Source of the DNA: Corallochytrium limacisporum
Taxonomy: Eukaryota; Opisthokonta
Reading direction: 5' to 3'
Length of the DNA: 48,220 nucleotides
NCBI GenBank assembly: GCA_002811645.1
Contig: PDIP01000065.1
Coordinates: 20,003-68,222, forward strand
Shown: piece after piece, positions 21,717-31,662 of the stretch
Position numbering within the stretch: position 1 is the first letter of the stretch
Layout of the letters: each line of letters opens with the position of its first letter
Notes under the pieces: generated by a model
The model's database searches: none
What the model saw: the letters and a program-made list of their open reading frames with translations, nothing else
What the model was told of the DNA's origin: nothing
Position numbers and translations under genes: made by a program

Positions 21717-21743
21717 TTACTGAAGTTTCAGAATGGCTACCAT
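21717..21743 (-). promoter_or_regulatory. Candidate upstream ORF of the MAGUK-like gene
   Basis: A frame of eight codons plus TAA starts at an ATG with A at -3 and G at +4 (AAGATGG), a strong eukaryotic context. It ends 24 bases before the main ATG, whose context is also strong. If the transcript starts upstream, translation of the main frame would need leaky scanning or reinitiation. Confidence 0.35.
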
Positions 21744-22576
21744 CTTGTGCCTCTTTCCACTTCAAGGTGTATCTTTTCATGAACACATCATGCTGTTTAT
21801 TTGTGTTTTCTTTTTTCGAACAGTATGGACAGACTCATGGACAAACTCCGACTGGCACAACTATAAACTACGGCGAAGTCCTAACCACTACACTTTTGGG
21901 CGTTGCCACCCCGAAAGTCTTCTATTTTCTACAGATAAATAGCACTTTAGAAGAATCAGATTTAAGAACAATGATTCTTGTCATTTTCGGAGTTTAGCGC
22001 AGCAGTGCAAGCTCATGTCTTTATGTAAAGTCGTTTGCAAACCCGCCATCGAAAGCAGGCGCCAGACGGCCATGCATCACCCGATCCAAAAAAGGCTGTT
22101 GGGGAAGGTTGGGACCCAGCTCCGAACTCTCACAGTGGTAGACCCGGCAGCGATGGGGCGTGGAGATTGGCCTTTGGCACGCGGCCCGCCCGACCCCCTT
22201 TTTCCCCGGGGAAGAGGGAGAGGGGGGGGCGTGGAGAGTTGGGACTCCGCTTCCTCGCCTCGGTGGTTGTTGAGTACGGGAAGTTTGTCTTGGGTTGGGA
22301 AGGGGAACCTTCGGCCACAGTGGAAGATTGATCTGGCTCCTGGGCCCTCCCTCCCGCCCAGGCCGGAGAAACGATGTCGCGCCCATCTCTTCTTGTCCCG
22401 CTCGTCACCTCCTCTCCGCTTTTTTTCCTTGTAATTTTCGTTCTTTTCTCGTTAATGGTGGGGTACATTTTCTATCGGGGCCCAAGTCCTGGTCGTGAGG
22501 ATCTTTCCGTTTCTTTCTCCTCCTTGCCCCGCGCTCCATCGGAAAAGCCTCACAGAGTCCAAACTTCGCTCGCAGG

Positions 22577-22602
22577 CCCCCCCCCCCCGCGGGGGAGGGG
22601 GG
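22577..22602. repeat. GC island: C12-GC-G5-A-G6
   Basis: Twelve C (22577-22588), GC, five G, A and six G. It has the same order as the islands at 12200-12234 and 28759-28783. The arms can form a perfect GC hairpin. Confidence 0.7.
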
Positions 22603-22703
22603 CTCCTGAGTCAAGCTCCAACGCTCCGGGAAGGGGGGCCTCTTTTTTCCAGCCTTTTATTCTTTTTCCTGGTTTCTCCTTTGGCCCTCGACCACCCCAT
22701 TGG

Positions 22704-22720
22704 CCCGCCTTCAAGGCGGG
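22704..22720. repeat. Perfect inverted repeat CCCGCCTT/AAGGCGGG
   Basis: Arms at 22704-22711 and 22713-22720 are exact reverse complements around one base. The outer flanks (CCACCCCATT and AATGGTGTGGGG) are also loosely complementary, so the structure may be longer and imperfect. Confidence 0.45.
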
Positions 22721-22906
22721 TGTTCAAAATGGTGTGGGGTTGGGGGATCAAAAACAAGCAAAATCAGGCGCGTGGCGGTCATGCGCGCAGCAGATCATCT
22801 ATAGTGCGTGACCAACAACGACGCCAACCTCTCCATCATCTTTGGTGGCTAGCCATCGACAGTGATTGCTGTGCTTAGGAGAGTCGATTCCGTCCGTGCA
22901 AAAACT

Positions 22907-23581
22907 TTAGGTGTCCTTGGTGGCGGTCGATGACGATGATGAAGAAGAAGACGACGTATGTGATGATGAAGACGACGGTTGTACCATTCCGGTCTGCTTT
23001 TGCCACAGCAAAGACAGTCGGCTTAGGTGTGCCAGCGCAGCAGGCTTGGCGAGAGCGAAACTCTCATACCACCACCACCGACTGTAGTCCCTGTGGCGCC
23101 GCATGCCGGCATTAAGGAAATCGCGGTAGTATTCGGCCAGCGCTTCTTCGACGGCCTCCTTACCGTACGCTTTGTGTTTGGCCATCACTCGGGCCTTACC
23201 CTCCGCAAAGGAAGAGTTGTTCTCGGCCCAGAACCGGAAATGTGCCTCCTGCAGACTCTCACGCTTTTCGCGGTACCGGCGTTCGGCGGCTGTTTCGTCT
23301 GAGGGTCGGTCAAAGACTTTGAACCGCATTCGACTCAGCGGATCCGGGGGCCCAATGTATCCGCCTTCGACCTCATGGTAGGATGCTTGGGTGTACTGCA
23401 TTGAGTCTTCTTTGGGATCGTTGTTCTGTTTACTTTGATCTGAACCAATATGACTACTTTTTGCGCTGCTCTTATTTGCTGATTTACCGCTCAGGCATCG
23501 ACTGAACCACAGAGGAGCAACACTATTCCACCTGCAGCATTGCGCAGTGATTTTGCCGAATTGAACTTTGTCGTGTATCAT
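22907..23581 (-). CDS. COA8: COA8/APOPT1-like cytochrome c oxidase assembly factor
   Basis: Mitochondrial matrix protein needed for complex IV assembly or stability (family knowledge). The 224-residue product begins with a basic, Ser/Arg-rich, acid-poor stretch that fits a mitochondrial presequence. The family signature follows: Y-I-G-P-P-D-P-x-S near residues 75-83, a charged RRYREKRESLQE helix, FWAENNSSFAEGKA, and the Y-x-x-F-L-x-x-x-x-x-x-H-x-x-Y-x-x-x-x-Y segment (YYRDFLNAGMRRHRDYSRWWW). The last 25 residues are a Ser tract from a trinucleotide-like repeat and are not conserved in the family. The ATG at 23581 is the only early one. It is in line with the SDR gene upstream, with a 494-bp gap. 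Confidence 0.83.
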   Translation of the reverse strand: MIHDKVQFGKITAQCCRWNSVAPLWFSRCLSGKSANKSSAKSSHIGSDQSKQNNDPKEDSMQYTQASYHEVEGGYIGPPDPLSRMRFKVFDRPSDETAAERRYREKRESLQEAHFRFWAENNSSFAEGKARVMAKHKAYGKEAVEEALAEYYRDFLNAGMRRHRDYSRWWWYESFALAKPAALAHLSRLSLLWQKQTGMVQPSSSSSHTSSSSSSSSSTATKDT

Positions 23582-24075
23582 AATATTTCATTTGTAATTT
23601 ACAAAATGTTATGTTTGAATCGAAATTGCATGAACCGCGCCATACCTAGTCGCAAACACGCGAGCTCACTCTCGTGGTACTATGGTCCCACGGAGGTACA
23701 ACCTTGATGCCAGTAACACTGCGCCTAAACTTCAGGCATTCTTGTACAAAACTATATCTATGGAAATGTAGAAACTGAAATAGAACTCAATAATAAAGAA
23801 TCGGACCAAAACGTGAAAACAAGAGGCCGCTTTGACACGTGAACGGTCCCGTTCCGCTGCAGCGAGTCTGTGATCTGAGCTCGAAAGTCCCTCCCCACCC
23901 ACTGGACAGTTCGATGCGGCCGTTCTAGACAGACCTGAGGAGGGGGTCATAAAATTGAATGCAAAAATGACGGTTTATTCAGTTCTGTTCGACACAATAA
24001 CTGTGCATGTCATCTCCATTTGGATGCCTTGATTGTGGGCACTGAAGATGACGACTAGTGTCCCGGCCAGTGGAC
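23582..24075. other. Intergenic spacer COA8/SDR
   Basis: A/T-rich near both ends. I see no gene, no clear TATA box for COA8 and no notable repeat. Confidence 0.5.
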
Positions 24076-25122
24076 TTAGGAAGAGTACTGGAAAATCTCC
24101 TGTTTGCCATAGAAGTCAGGCTTTCGTCCCGAGAGTGTTAGCACTTTGACGAACATGTCCTGGAACCAATCGCTTTTCTTGGAGACGAACGCAAACAGTT
24201 GAGCCTGGAACGTCGGTTGGTACCGACGCTTCGGATATCTGGCAGTCACGGCATGCAGCAAGTCGTCCACAATGATTTGGGGTTGTGCGGCACCCTGAAT
24301 CACACGATTCTGGAACTTTGTCACCGCCGCTTGGAACCAATCGTCCCCTCCATACGCTGCCTTAATCTCTGGATCTGCTGCATTCCACATGTTTTCCAGC
24401 ATGACCTGTTGGGCACCATGCACAAGGTTGGTGGCCGCTGCACCGGGCTCAATACAGCACACACCAATCCCGTAACCCCACATCTCGCGGCGCAAGCTGT
24501 CCGTGAAGCCAACAACTGCGAACTTTGAACCATTGTAGCTGCCGAATCCATTCACGCCGAATCGCCCAGCAATGGATGCAATATTCACGATACGCGGGTA
24601 CTGTCCAGCCACCGCCGCTTTCTTAAGCAGTGGGATCATGGCCTTAGCCACTCTAACGGTACCAAGATAGTTGACCTGCATCTGGCGCTCGTATACCGCA
24701 AGGGGAGTGAATTCATTCATCCAGCCAATCATGATGCCTGCGTTGTTGACCACAGCGTGGACGCCTGTATCACCAACGATCTTCGCGATCTCAACCTGCC
24801 AGGCATCGATATCCTCTTGTTTAGTGACGTCAACCTTAAAGGCCTTCAGGCCAGGGCATTCCTTCATGAGTGTCTCCGCAGCCTCCTGAGAGAGGCAGCC
24901 ACAGATCACACGGAAGCCTTTGGCATGGAGCTGTTTGGACAACATGTTGCCGAAACCCGTGTCGCAGCCAGTGATCACGACGTAGCGGTTAGAGTAAGAG
25001 GTGGCCGGCAGGGTCATCTTGGGTACCACGTACTTACTGTAAAGGTAGCGCAGGGCTAGAAGGCCACACACACTATAGCCGATGGTGCGGCGGTTCACCG
25101 AAACGGAAGACGTAGCGCTCAT
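24076..25122 (-). CDS. Short-chain dehydrogenase, SDR9C (retinol dehydrogenase-like) group
   Basis: NAD(P)-dependent alcohol/ketone oxidoreductase of 348 residues, probably membrane-attached by the hydrophobic segment at 14-29. Motifs are complete: TGCDTGFG at 51-58 (the TGCDxGFG form is characteristic of the group with RDH, 17-beta-HSD6 and BDH1), NNAG at 126-129, catalytic Ser183 in IAS, and Y196-x-x-x-K200. The PG motif follows at 226-227. Substrate may be a retinoid, a steroid or 3-hydroxybutyrate; sequence does not decide. The ATG at 25122 lies 36 bases after a TATA box. BDH1 is mitochondrial, but this N-terminus looks more like an ER anchor. Confidence 0.85.
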   Translation of the reverse strand: MSATSSVSVNRRTIGYSVCGLLALRYLYSKYVVPKMTLPATSYSNRYVVITGCDTGFGNMLSKQLHAKGFRVICGCLSQEAAETLMKECPGLKAFKVDVTKQEDIDAWQVEIAKIVGDTGVHAVVNNAGIMIGWMNEFTPLAVYERQMQVNYLGTVRVAKAMIPLLKKAAVAGQYPRIVNIASIAGRFGVNGFGSYNGSKFAVVGFTDSLRREMWGYGIGVCCIEPGAAATNLVHGAQQVMLENMWNAADPEIKAAYGGDDWFQAAVTKFQNRVIQGAAQPQIIVDDLLHAVTARYPKRRYQPTFQAQLFAFVSKKSDWFQDMFVKVLTLSGRKPDFYGKQEIFQYSS

Positions 25123-25157
25123 TCTGGTCCTGATTCGTTTCCTCGAATGTTCGTTTC

Positions 25158-25164
25158 CTTATAG
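25158..25164 (-). promoter_or_regulatory. TATA box of the SDR gene
   Basis: Reads TATAAGG on the minus strand, inside CTCTATAAGG, 36 bases before the ATG at 25122. This implies a very short 5' leader. Confidence 0.5.
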
Positions 25165-25423
25165 AGGGCCGATCGAGTTGCTGAGTATCCATGCATGGAC
25201 AGTCCGACCACTTATTTACTACAGCTGACTTGATAACATTAAGGCTGGGCTTCAAGAATTCCTCAAGTAGCCTTCAGGCCAGTTTTGTCCCATCTTGCGT
25301 ACCTCAAGACTTTCCCATCCGCCACTGACAAGAAGGGCGCGTATGAGTGAGTCAAGGTTAACGGAGAGCCACCAAAAATCATCACTTGTGACCGACCCTC
25401 CCACACTAGGAATAATGAGTAAA

Positions 25424-25441
25424 CCCCCCCCCCCCCGCGGG
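25424..25441. repeat. GC island: C13-GC-GGG
   Basis: Thirteen C (25424-25436) followed by GCGGG. A shorter member of the C-run/G-run class, 302 bases upstream of the SDR start. Confidence 0.6.
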
Positions 25442-28400
25442 CCATTGGGTTCTTTTGCGAAATATTAAACGGGACCCCGTTCCCTCAGCAGGCAACAAGA
25501 GCCGCCTACCCAAGTCTTCTTCTCGTTACACAGACTCATCGCCTTCGTGGGGCGGAGAACAGACACTTGCGATAAAAGTGGCTTTCCTTTGGGCCGCCGG
25601 CCGCCGTCCTGCTTAGGATAAAAGCCTGTTGCCACTTCGTGCACGAGTCGAACACGGGAGGGCAGATGGGTTCCTATGGTTCACAATCGATTATAACACA
25701 GAACGATATAACAATGATACCCGGAGGCAGGGAAGAAAATGACGACAAGAGGAAAACAATGGAACTAAATAACACAACGAACACACTAGGATCGATTCCA
25801 GCTATCGGACAGAATAAAAAACATTCGCGGCAAAAAAAAAAAAAAGAAAAAGGAAACGACCCCACCTGACAGCCCAACCCTCTGCGGCTAAAGCTCCCCG
25901 GCCCTCCTCCCGCTCTTCCCCCGGGAGGGGAGTAGGCATGAAGGAGTGATGGGATGAAAGCACGGCCGTAGTTAGCGCAATGGTGTTGACCTAACACGCC
26001 CACGCAAAACTGTGCACATACTGGTAGCTGCGACGAGATTAGAAAAGGGACAGATCGAAAAGGACGCAACACGCACAGCACAAAGCACAGCAAAGGACCT
26101 CTCTGTGTGTACGTCCGATTACGCGAAACAATGAAATTTTTTGCAATTCGCCTGGACACTGCGCAAGACAGTGCACCACTTGGTCGCGGGCACGGCCGCA
26201 ATTGAGGTGCCAAGGACAATGTAAACTGAGTGCGCATCCGAAATCACCCTCTGGCCCTATGCAAGTTGCCATACTACAGGTAGCGCTACCCAACCCACAT
26301 TGCTTGATCGAAAATTTGTTGTAACTCCAACTGGACAAATTGCGGCCAAACCTTTGCCCACTTGGAAATGGATGGAGGATAGCAATGAAATCCAGTATGG
26401 GTGGTTGTCCTTTGTGTTTTCTACCGCGAAGCACTTCGGGTGCGTTGATTTATCGGTGAGGAGTGCTAGCTCTCTACTTCCGTCCGTGAATGTGTCGTGG
26501 CGTTTGCAGGGTGTAGCACCGGTATTGGACAACTACACCTCCATCCATTTTAATCTCCTTTGCTGGCCCCCGCCTTGTTCCCTCGTTAATCTTCCGAATC
26601 TGCAGACCAACGCACAAAAATAGTAACACCCAGACTTGGGCAACGACGCTATGAGATGAAGGAATGTGGAAGGTTTCCGCCTATGGTGACCTACCTCCCT
26701 GGGCTATCTTCACTGTGTGCGGGGAGGCTGCCATAAGAGAGTCACCAGCTCCAGAGAGATGTCATCAAATCGATAGCCTAGGGCGAAACCAGGGCACGAG
26801 GAACTCTTCCATACGTGTACACGAATGGCCATGAAGAAACATCAGGAGATGAATCTCGTTTGCGTCGGCTGGTACTCTATAAATGGAACTCAGCAGCGCT
26901 AAAGGGGCGCCTGCCTATCAGAATGTACACAACAAGCGACGCCCAATGGCAACGGAGTCAAACACATCCATTATCGCCTAAACTGTACAATCGCCTATGG
27001 TTGGATTCGAATGAAGGAGCATGCTACAAACTTGCCATGGAACTGAGAAAGACAATGCACTTTCATCAACTTGGGTGCGCGGCCGCTGTTCTCAATTTTC
27101 GTGCTCTGAGGTTTGAAATTCCGATAAACGCTAGCGGTATAGTGATTTGACTTACAAGAACCAAGTGCATTCACAGGTTAGAGACTACTTATGCATTTTT
27201 CTCCCAATGCCCATGAGGCAGATCAGCCTGGTCTAATGATGGCATCGACGTGGGTGAGAACAGATCACATACCCTACCATCCCATACTGCGTATACGTGT
27301 AGATGCCCGGACGATGTCAATGGATCCCCGCTTGCAACTAAGGTATGGAGGGGACGGGGTGCTCATTATCACTTGGTGATAGTTTTTGGCCTGATCTTGC
27401 ATTGTTTTGAAACCTGTACATTTGCCTCTTATCTCAAACCTGCAACAGAGAGCACCACGGTGCAGAAACAGCACCTCAGCCGTTGTTTCTACCTGAGAAA
27501 TCACATTCGGTGCCACCGGTACCAAAATATACAGTTGTGCCACGACTTACCGCACACTGACCTCTTTGAGGTTTGGCTGTTCGATAAAAAATTTGCTCCC
27601 GCCTGCGCTGTGAACAGTCTCAAAACCAGTGTTTCCATTAACCTACCACCACCAATGAGCGAGAATGGCACATTGAGGGATACACACACACGCCGGCATT
27701 TGCGTGGCATTTCCAGTTGTGCGTACTGTGCTTCGAAGCCTCGGTAGTTCTACGCACGAACGTCACCGCAATCCTTGGGTGGTACGCCAATCCGGACAGC
27801 AATGACAAAGCCTAAGTCGTTAGCAGACCGCGGCCAGAGCGAATTGTATGCTGGACAAGTGCGCAACACTGCCGGCGAATACAAAGAGCACCCACAGTAA
27901 ATCTCAGTGATCCTTGATTCATCGGGGGTCTCTTTTTATGGCTTGAACATAATCTGAGAGACCCGGCCGGCGGGGTGCCTTGCTCCCATGCCATCTTTTT
28001 CCGATTCTCTATTTGCAACATGGACACAATACATTCAGATGTGGTCCACGAACGCAGCAAGGGATGTAGTAACCCATGGGGCGAGGCTATAGTGTTTGTA
28101 TCACTACGGTACTTTCTGGTGTGCGGCAACAACTTTTCCTACCTTCAACTGTGATCTTGAAATGAAACGGATAATGCTGAAAATGCGTTGCGCACTCCGT
28201 ATAAGTGCCCAGCATGTATTACTAGATGTCCTTTTAGCAGTAGGTACCTATGAGCGGATGAAACGGACCATCTGTGTACACTAAGATGGTAAAGCACGTA
28301 CCGCATACCGAGGACCGCTCAGGAGGTTCGATGCAGGAGAGTCGTGATACAGGTCCTTTGTGTTCATCTCATTTTGCGATGCGCCCTTATAACGGCTCAG

Positions 28401-28758
28401 CTTAGACCGCATTCCATGCGGGTCACCGCTGAGATGGATGACAACCATGTATCTTACTGCAGTACAGCTTGGTCTGGGCCTTCTCTCAGAAAATCTTTTT
28501 GCCTTACGCATGCAAAGCCACACTTGCTAGCCCAATCTCTACTTAAGGCACCACAGAAACCGACCAACCAAAGCCATGGAAAATTTGAGAAAACGGGGCG
28601 TGTTGTTCTCACCCCACCTTGCAAGCTCGCGTTCTGCCGCCAAAACAGTCGGCTACGCTCCACGCAGTGGGTATAGCCTCTGACGGGGGAGAGAAACAGA
28701 GGGAGATGGATACCCGCCCTCACACCCGCCAGCGGGGGAGGAGGGAGAGAGCAACAGG

Positions 28759-28783
28759 CCCCCCCCCCCGGGGGGGAGGGGGG
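28759..28783. repeat. GC island: C11-G7-A-G6
   Basis: Eleven C (28759-28769), seven G (28770-28776), A, six G (28778-28783). It lies in a purine-rich block about 950 bases before the RhoGAP start. Confidence 0.7.
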
Positions 28784-29736
28784 TTGGCACACAGAAGGGG
28801 AGGGTTGAATTTCTCCATAGAAACCAAAACCCGTGCTCCGCACCCACTGCCCCGGTACTTTGACTACTGAAACCGGAGGACGACTCCAGTCCACAGCTTC
28901 CCTCCTCACCCCTCTTCCTGGGGAGCGGTGGTGCGGACAAGCCGTCCCGCACCGGGGGAGAGAACGAAAGACAGGCACGGGAAAGGCTGGGAGCTGGGAA
29001 AGGGCGGCGGGGGAGGGGGCCTTGGGAAGGGAATTCCGAGCAACACCGGGGGAAAAGGAAGGGAACAAGCAGGGGAGGGGGGCGTTGCTCACTATCTGTT
29101 GATTGCGTTCCCGGAGAATCACATAGTTAGTACCGATCCTGCGGGCTAGTTGGTTCTTCATGGGGATGGGAGGTGTGCGGTCACTGAGGCGATTGCGCAC
29201 GGGGCTGTGCGCACGATTCTGTGCACTTCCAAAGAGGCAAAACAGAGTGGTCCACCCGTCTTTCTAATCAGACATCGCCTCATGTGCCATTGGTTATGCA
29301 TGTTTCTGCTTTAAGTAACTAGTAATGATGTTCAACATAAGCAGAACACGAGGATGCAAACCTGGACTGGTGAGATTCCGAAGCAAACCTTCATCAGCGA
29401 TGCGACACGCAAAAGCTATTTCGCTGCACCTATCGCAGCAATCAAAACAGGTATTCAAAGCAGTGTTTAAATTTGGCTGTGAAGGGAATGACACAGGACT
29501 GTAATACACGTATACATTGATACCAGTGCTGAACTAAAGAAAACTCGAATTGTAGGGGGTGAGATCCATTAGTGTATTTTCAGGAAACAGATACGAGTAT
29601 CTCATAAATCCTTCGTTGGGATGATGTATTGATTGCCATATCAACAAAGGATTCCGTCTTGAGCGAAGCAAGTGGACAGTGGATCTGCGGGGAACGACCA
29701 GCGCAAACGAGCAGAGCCAACACAAAATAACGGAAG

Positions 29737-31488
29737 ATGAGGGAGTTGACGCCACAGGCTCAGGTTTTCCGCATTTCGGAGGAGAATATCCGGGACTCTA
29801 AATCCCAACAATTGCACGTCAGCAATGCCTCCAATGCCACTGAACAAAGCGTTCAGAACGCTAGAGAAGAGGTTGTTCACAGTTTACAGATGGCTGGCCA
29901 GCGGAGCAGCAACAATCGGCGCCGCCGCAGTGCCACCGTAAGTGCAGGTCAACCACCAACCCTCATCCCAACCACTCCCAGGAGCATGGAAAAGGAGACC
30001 AAGGTACAGAATAAGCAGAGCGTCGCCGTAGCCGCCATTGTGTCACCGAGAATGCACCATGCGCAGCAGTCTCCACGACAGAATCCAAAGATAGCATACG
30101 GGTCGCCTGCACCACAGGAAGCCCAAACGAATTCTCCATCCTCCTTGCTGGCCCAAGCACCGAGGAAGGGCCGTGCAAGGGCCAGCACCGTGAACAGTCT
30201 TAAAGCGCCCAGATTGAGTGATCTGAATTGTCCGGAGGGGCCTACTGGTCTTGGATCTAACCGTCTTCCTGGTGGCAGCAATAGTGCAAGAGTTCCAAAT
30301 TTGTTCAGTCGTCTCGGGACCCGTAGCCGGAGCAATTCCGCCAACCGCAGCTCCGCCATTGGTGCCGCAGTGGCAACGGCAATCGACTTTGATGGCCTAG
30401 CCACACGCCAGGCTCTAACTGCAGAAGGGACGCTCCCGCTGGAAGATGTTCCTGCAGTAGATCCCAATGACGCTGAGGTCTACCTCCATACAATGCACCC
30501 CTCACACAAAGCAGTATTGAAGCGCCTTGGTCTAACCAAGATTGAACTGCTTACGGGCGCCCCAGTCGGACCAGTACAACCGCAAAAGAAAGGCCGCAGT
30601 CGATCTTTCTCTCTCACCGGGCGATCAAACTCCGGTACACCGGCTGAGATTGCGGCAATGCTGCAGGCATCACCACCGATTTCCCTCTCTGAGCATGCCG
30701 TATTTGGCAAGCCACTCACAGCCATCAGCGTTGACAGTGAGGCCGAACGCACAAACTCAGGGCGCAGTCTACTGTCACTAACGCAAGATCAGTGTCCCGT
30801 TTTCTTCTCAAAGCTTGTTGCTTTCATTAAGGCGAACGGCATGAAAAGTGAAGGACTATTCCGTCTCTCCGGATCGATCACTCGCATCAAGGCGATTAAG
30901 AGTCAATTTGATAGTGGTGACTACACACTGGATAAAGATGTCGTCCAACCCCACGACGCAACAGGGACCCTGAAGATGTGGTTGCGAGAGATGCCGGAAC
31001 CTCTGCTGGGATCAGAGGCCCGCCTGGCTTGGCTGGCAGCCGGCCGATTACAGGAGAAGAGCTCACGGCTGGCCGCCTATCGTTCACTGCTGTCTCTCCT
31101 GCCGATCTGTCATTTGGACGTGCTCTATGTACTGCTGGAATTAATGGAGTACACCGCAGCACACCAGGGTACGAAGATGACAGGGTACAATCTAGCGGTC
31201 TGTATGGCACCCAACATTCTTAGAGGCACAGATGGCATTTCTATAGAAGTACCAAAAACAAGCAAGGGCGAGACTGTCATGGACCGGACTATGGACGAGG
31301 GTGCCGCAACAGTTCAGGTTGTTCAGGAACTAATCGAAAACCGTGTTTTCCTCTACCAGGTCGAGCAGAGCAGTCTCATTTGGCTGTCAAATCAACTGGA
31401 CAAGGCCAAGCTGATGGATGGGTCTGGCTTCAGTCCCAGGCCTCTCGATGGAACTGATGGCTCGAAAATACGAAAGAGCATAGCATAA
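29737..31488 (+). CDS. RhoGAP-domain protein
   Basis: Predicted GTPase-activating protein for Rho-family GTPases, 583 residues. The N-terminal half is disordered and rich in Ser, Arg, Asn and Pro, with basic patches that may bind membrane or kinases. The RhoGAP domain runs from about 335 to 540. It contains EGLFRLSG with the arginine finger at about R376, the conserved LKMWLREMPEPLL stretch, and NLAVCMAPNIL with the family's Asn and Pro-Asn. No PH, SH2, BAR or DEP domain is seen, so upstream control is unclear. The start is the ATG at 29737, context AAGATGA; I see no TATA box. The 3' UTR holds a Pumilio-like element. Convergent with TSEN54, 174-bp gap. Confidence 0.88.
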   Translation: MRELTPQAQVFRISEENIRDSKSQQLHVSNASNATEQSVQNAREEVVHSLQMAGQRSSNNRRRRSATVSAGQPPTLIPTTPRSMEKETKVQNKQSVAVAAIVSPRMHHAQQSPRQNPKIAYGSPAPQEAQTNSPSSLLAQAPRKGRARASTVNSLKAPRLSDLNCPEGPTGLGSNRLPGGSNSARVPNLFSRLGTRSRSNSANRSSAIGAAVATAIDFDGLATRQALTAEGTLPLEDVPAVDPNDAEVYLHTMHPSHKAVLKRLGLTKIELLTGAPVGPVQPQKKGRSRSFSLTGRSNSGTPAEIAAMLQASPPISLSEHAVFGKPLTAISVDSEAERTNSGRSLLSLTQDQCPVFFSKLVAFIKANGMKSEGLFRLSGSITRIKAIKSQFDSGDYTLDKDVVQPHDATGTLKMWLREMPEPLLGSEARLAWLAAGRLQEKSSRLAAYRSLLSLLPICHLDVLYVLLELMEYTAAHQGTKMTGYNLAVCMAPNILRGTDGISIEVPKTSKGETVMDRTMDEGAATVQVVQELIENRVFLYQVEQSSLIWLSNQLDKAKLMDGSGFSPRPLDGTDGSKIRKSIA

Positions 31489-31520
31489 GCGCCAGTAGAG
31501 TTCCACTATCCGGAAGAAAT

Positions 31521-31528
31521 TGTACATA
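31521..31528 (+). promoter_or_regulatory. Pumilio-type 3' UTR element
   Basis: TGTACATA, 32 bases after the RhoGAP stop, matches the UGUANAUA consensus bound by PUF proteins (family knowledge). One 8-mer can occur by chance. Confidence 0.3.
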
Positions 31529-31662
31529 TCAATAACAGCAAAAACCACTCTTCTTGTTGTCGCTGCACTGGCATATTAAGCCATAAGATCATAATGGCTG
31601 CCACTCATATTTGTTTCTTTATCAATACATGTGCCCATTTTGAGTATGATGTGTTCTGCAAT

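Larger units (their letters stand above)
21693..22906. other. Spacer between MAGUK-like gene and COA8
   Basis: No gene supportable. It contains the 5' region of the MAGUK-like gene with a 9-codon upstream ORF (21717-21743), then from about 22080 a GC-rich block with polypyrimidine stretches, an eight-G run at 22222-22229, the C-run/G-run island at 22577-22602 and a perfect 8-bp inverted repeat at 22704-22720. Open frames across the block occur on both strands and look like low-complexity translations. Confidence 0.6.
25123..29736. other. 4.6-kb divergent spacer SDR/RhoGAP
   Basis: No gene supportable. Several frames of 60-190 codons exist on both strands but overlap each other and show no family. 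Features: TATA box of the SDR gene (25158-25164), a C-run island at 25424-25441, a tandem GGCCGCC pair near 25594-25607, an A13 tract near 25832-25844, and a purine-rich plus strand at about 28680-29090 with the island at 28759-28783. The stretch 26240-28550 has normal composition and could hide small or multi-exon genes. Confidence 0.55.

Noticed and set aside
25961-26035. tRNA-Val-like stretch: A-box-like TAGCGCAATGG followed by CCTAACACGC
   Set aside because: The D-stem and anticodon stem do not pair, and there is no B box (GGTTCGANNCC) or matching acceptor stem. Probably chance.
25674-26237. 187-codon minus-strand frame with Phe/Ser/Leu-rich runs
   Set aside because: The run of Phe comes from the poly-A tract near 25832-25844, and there is no conserved domain. 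Translation of low-complexity DNA.
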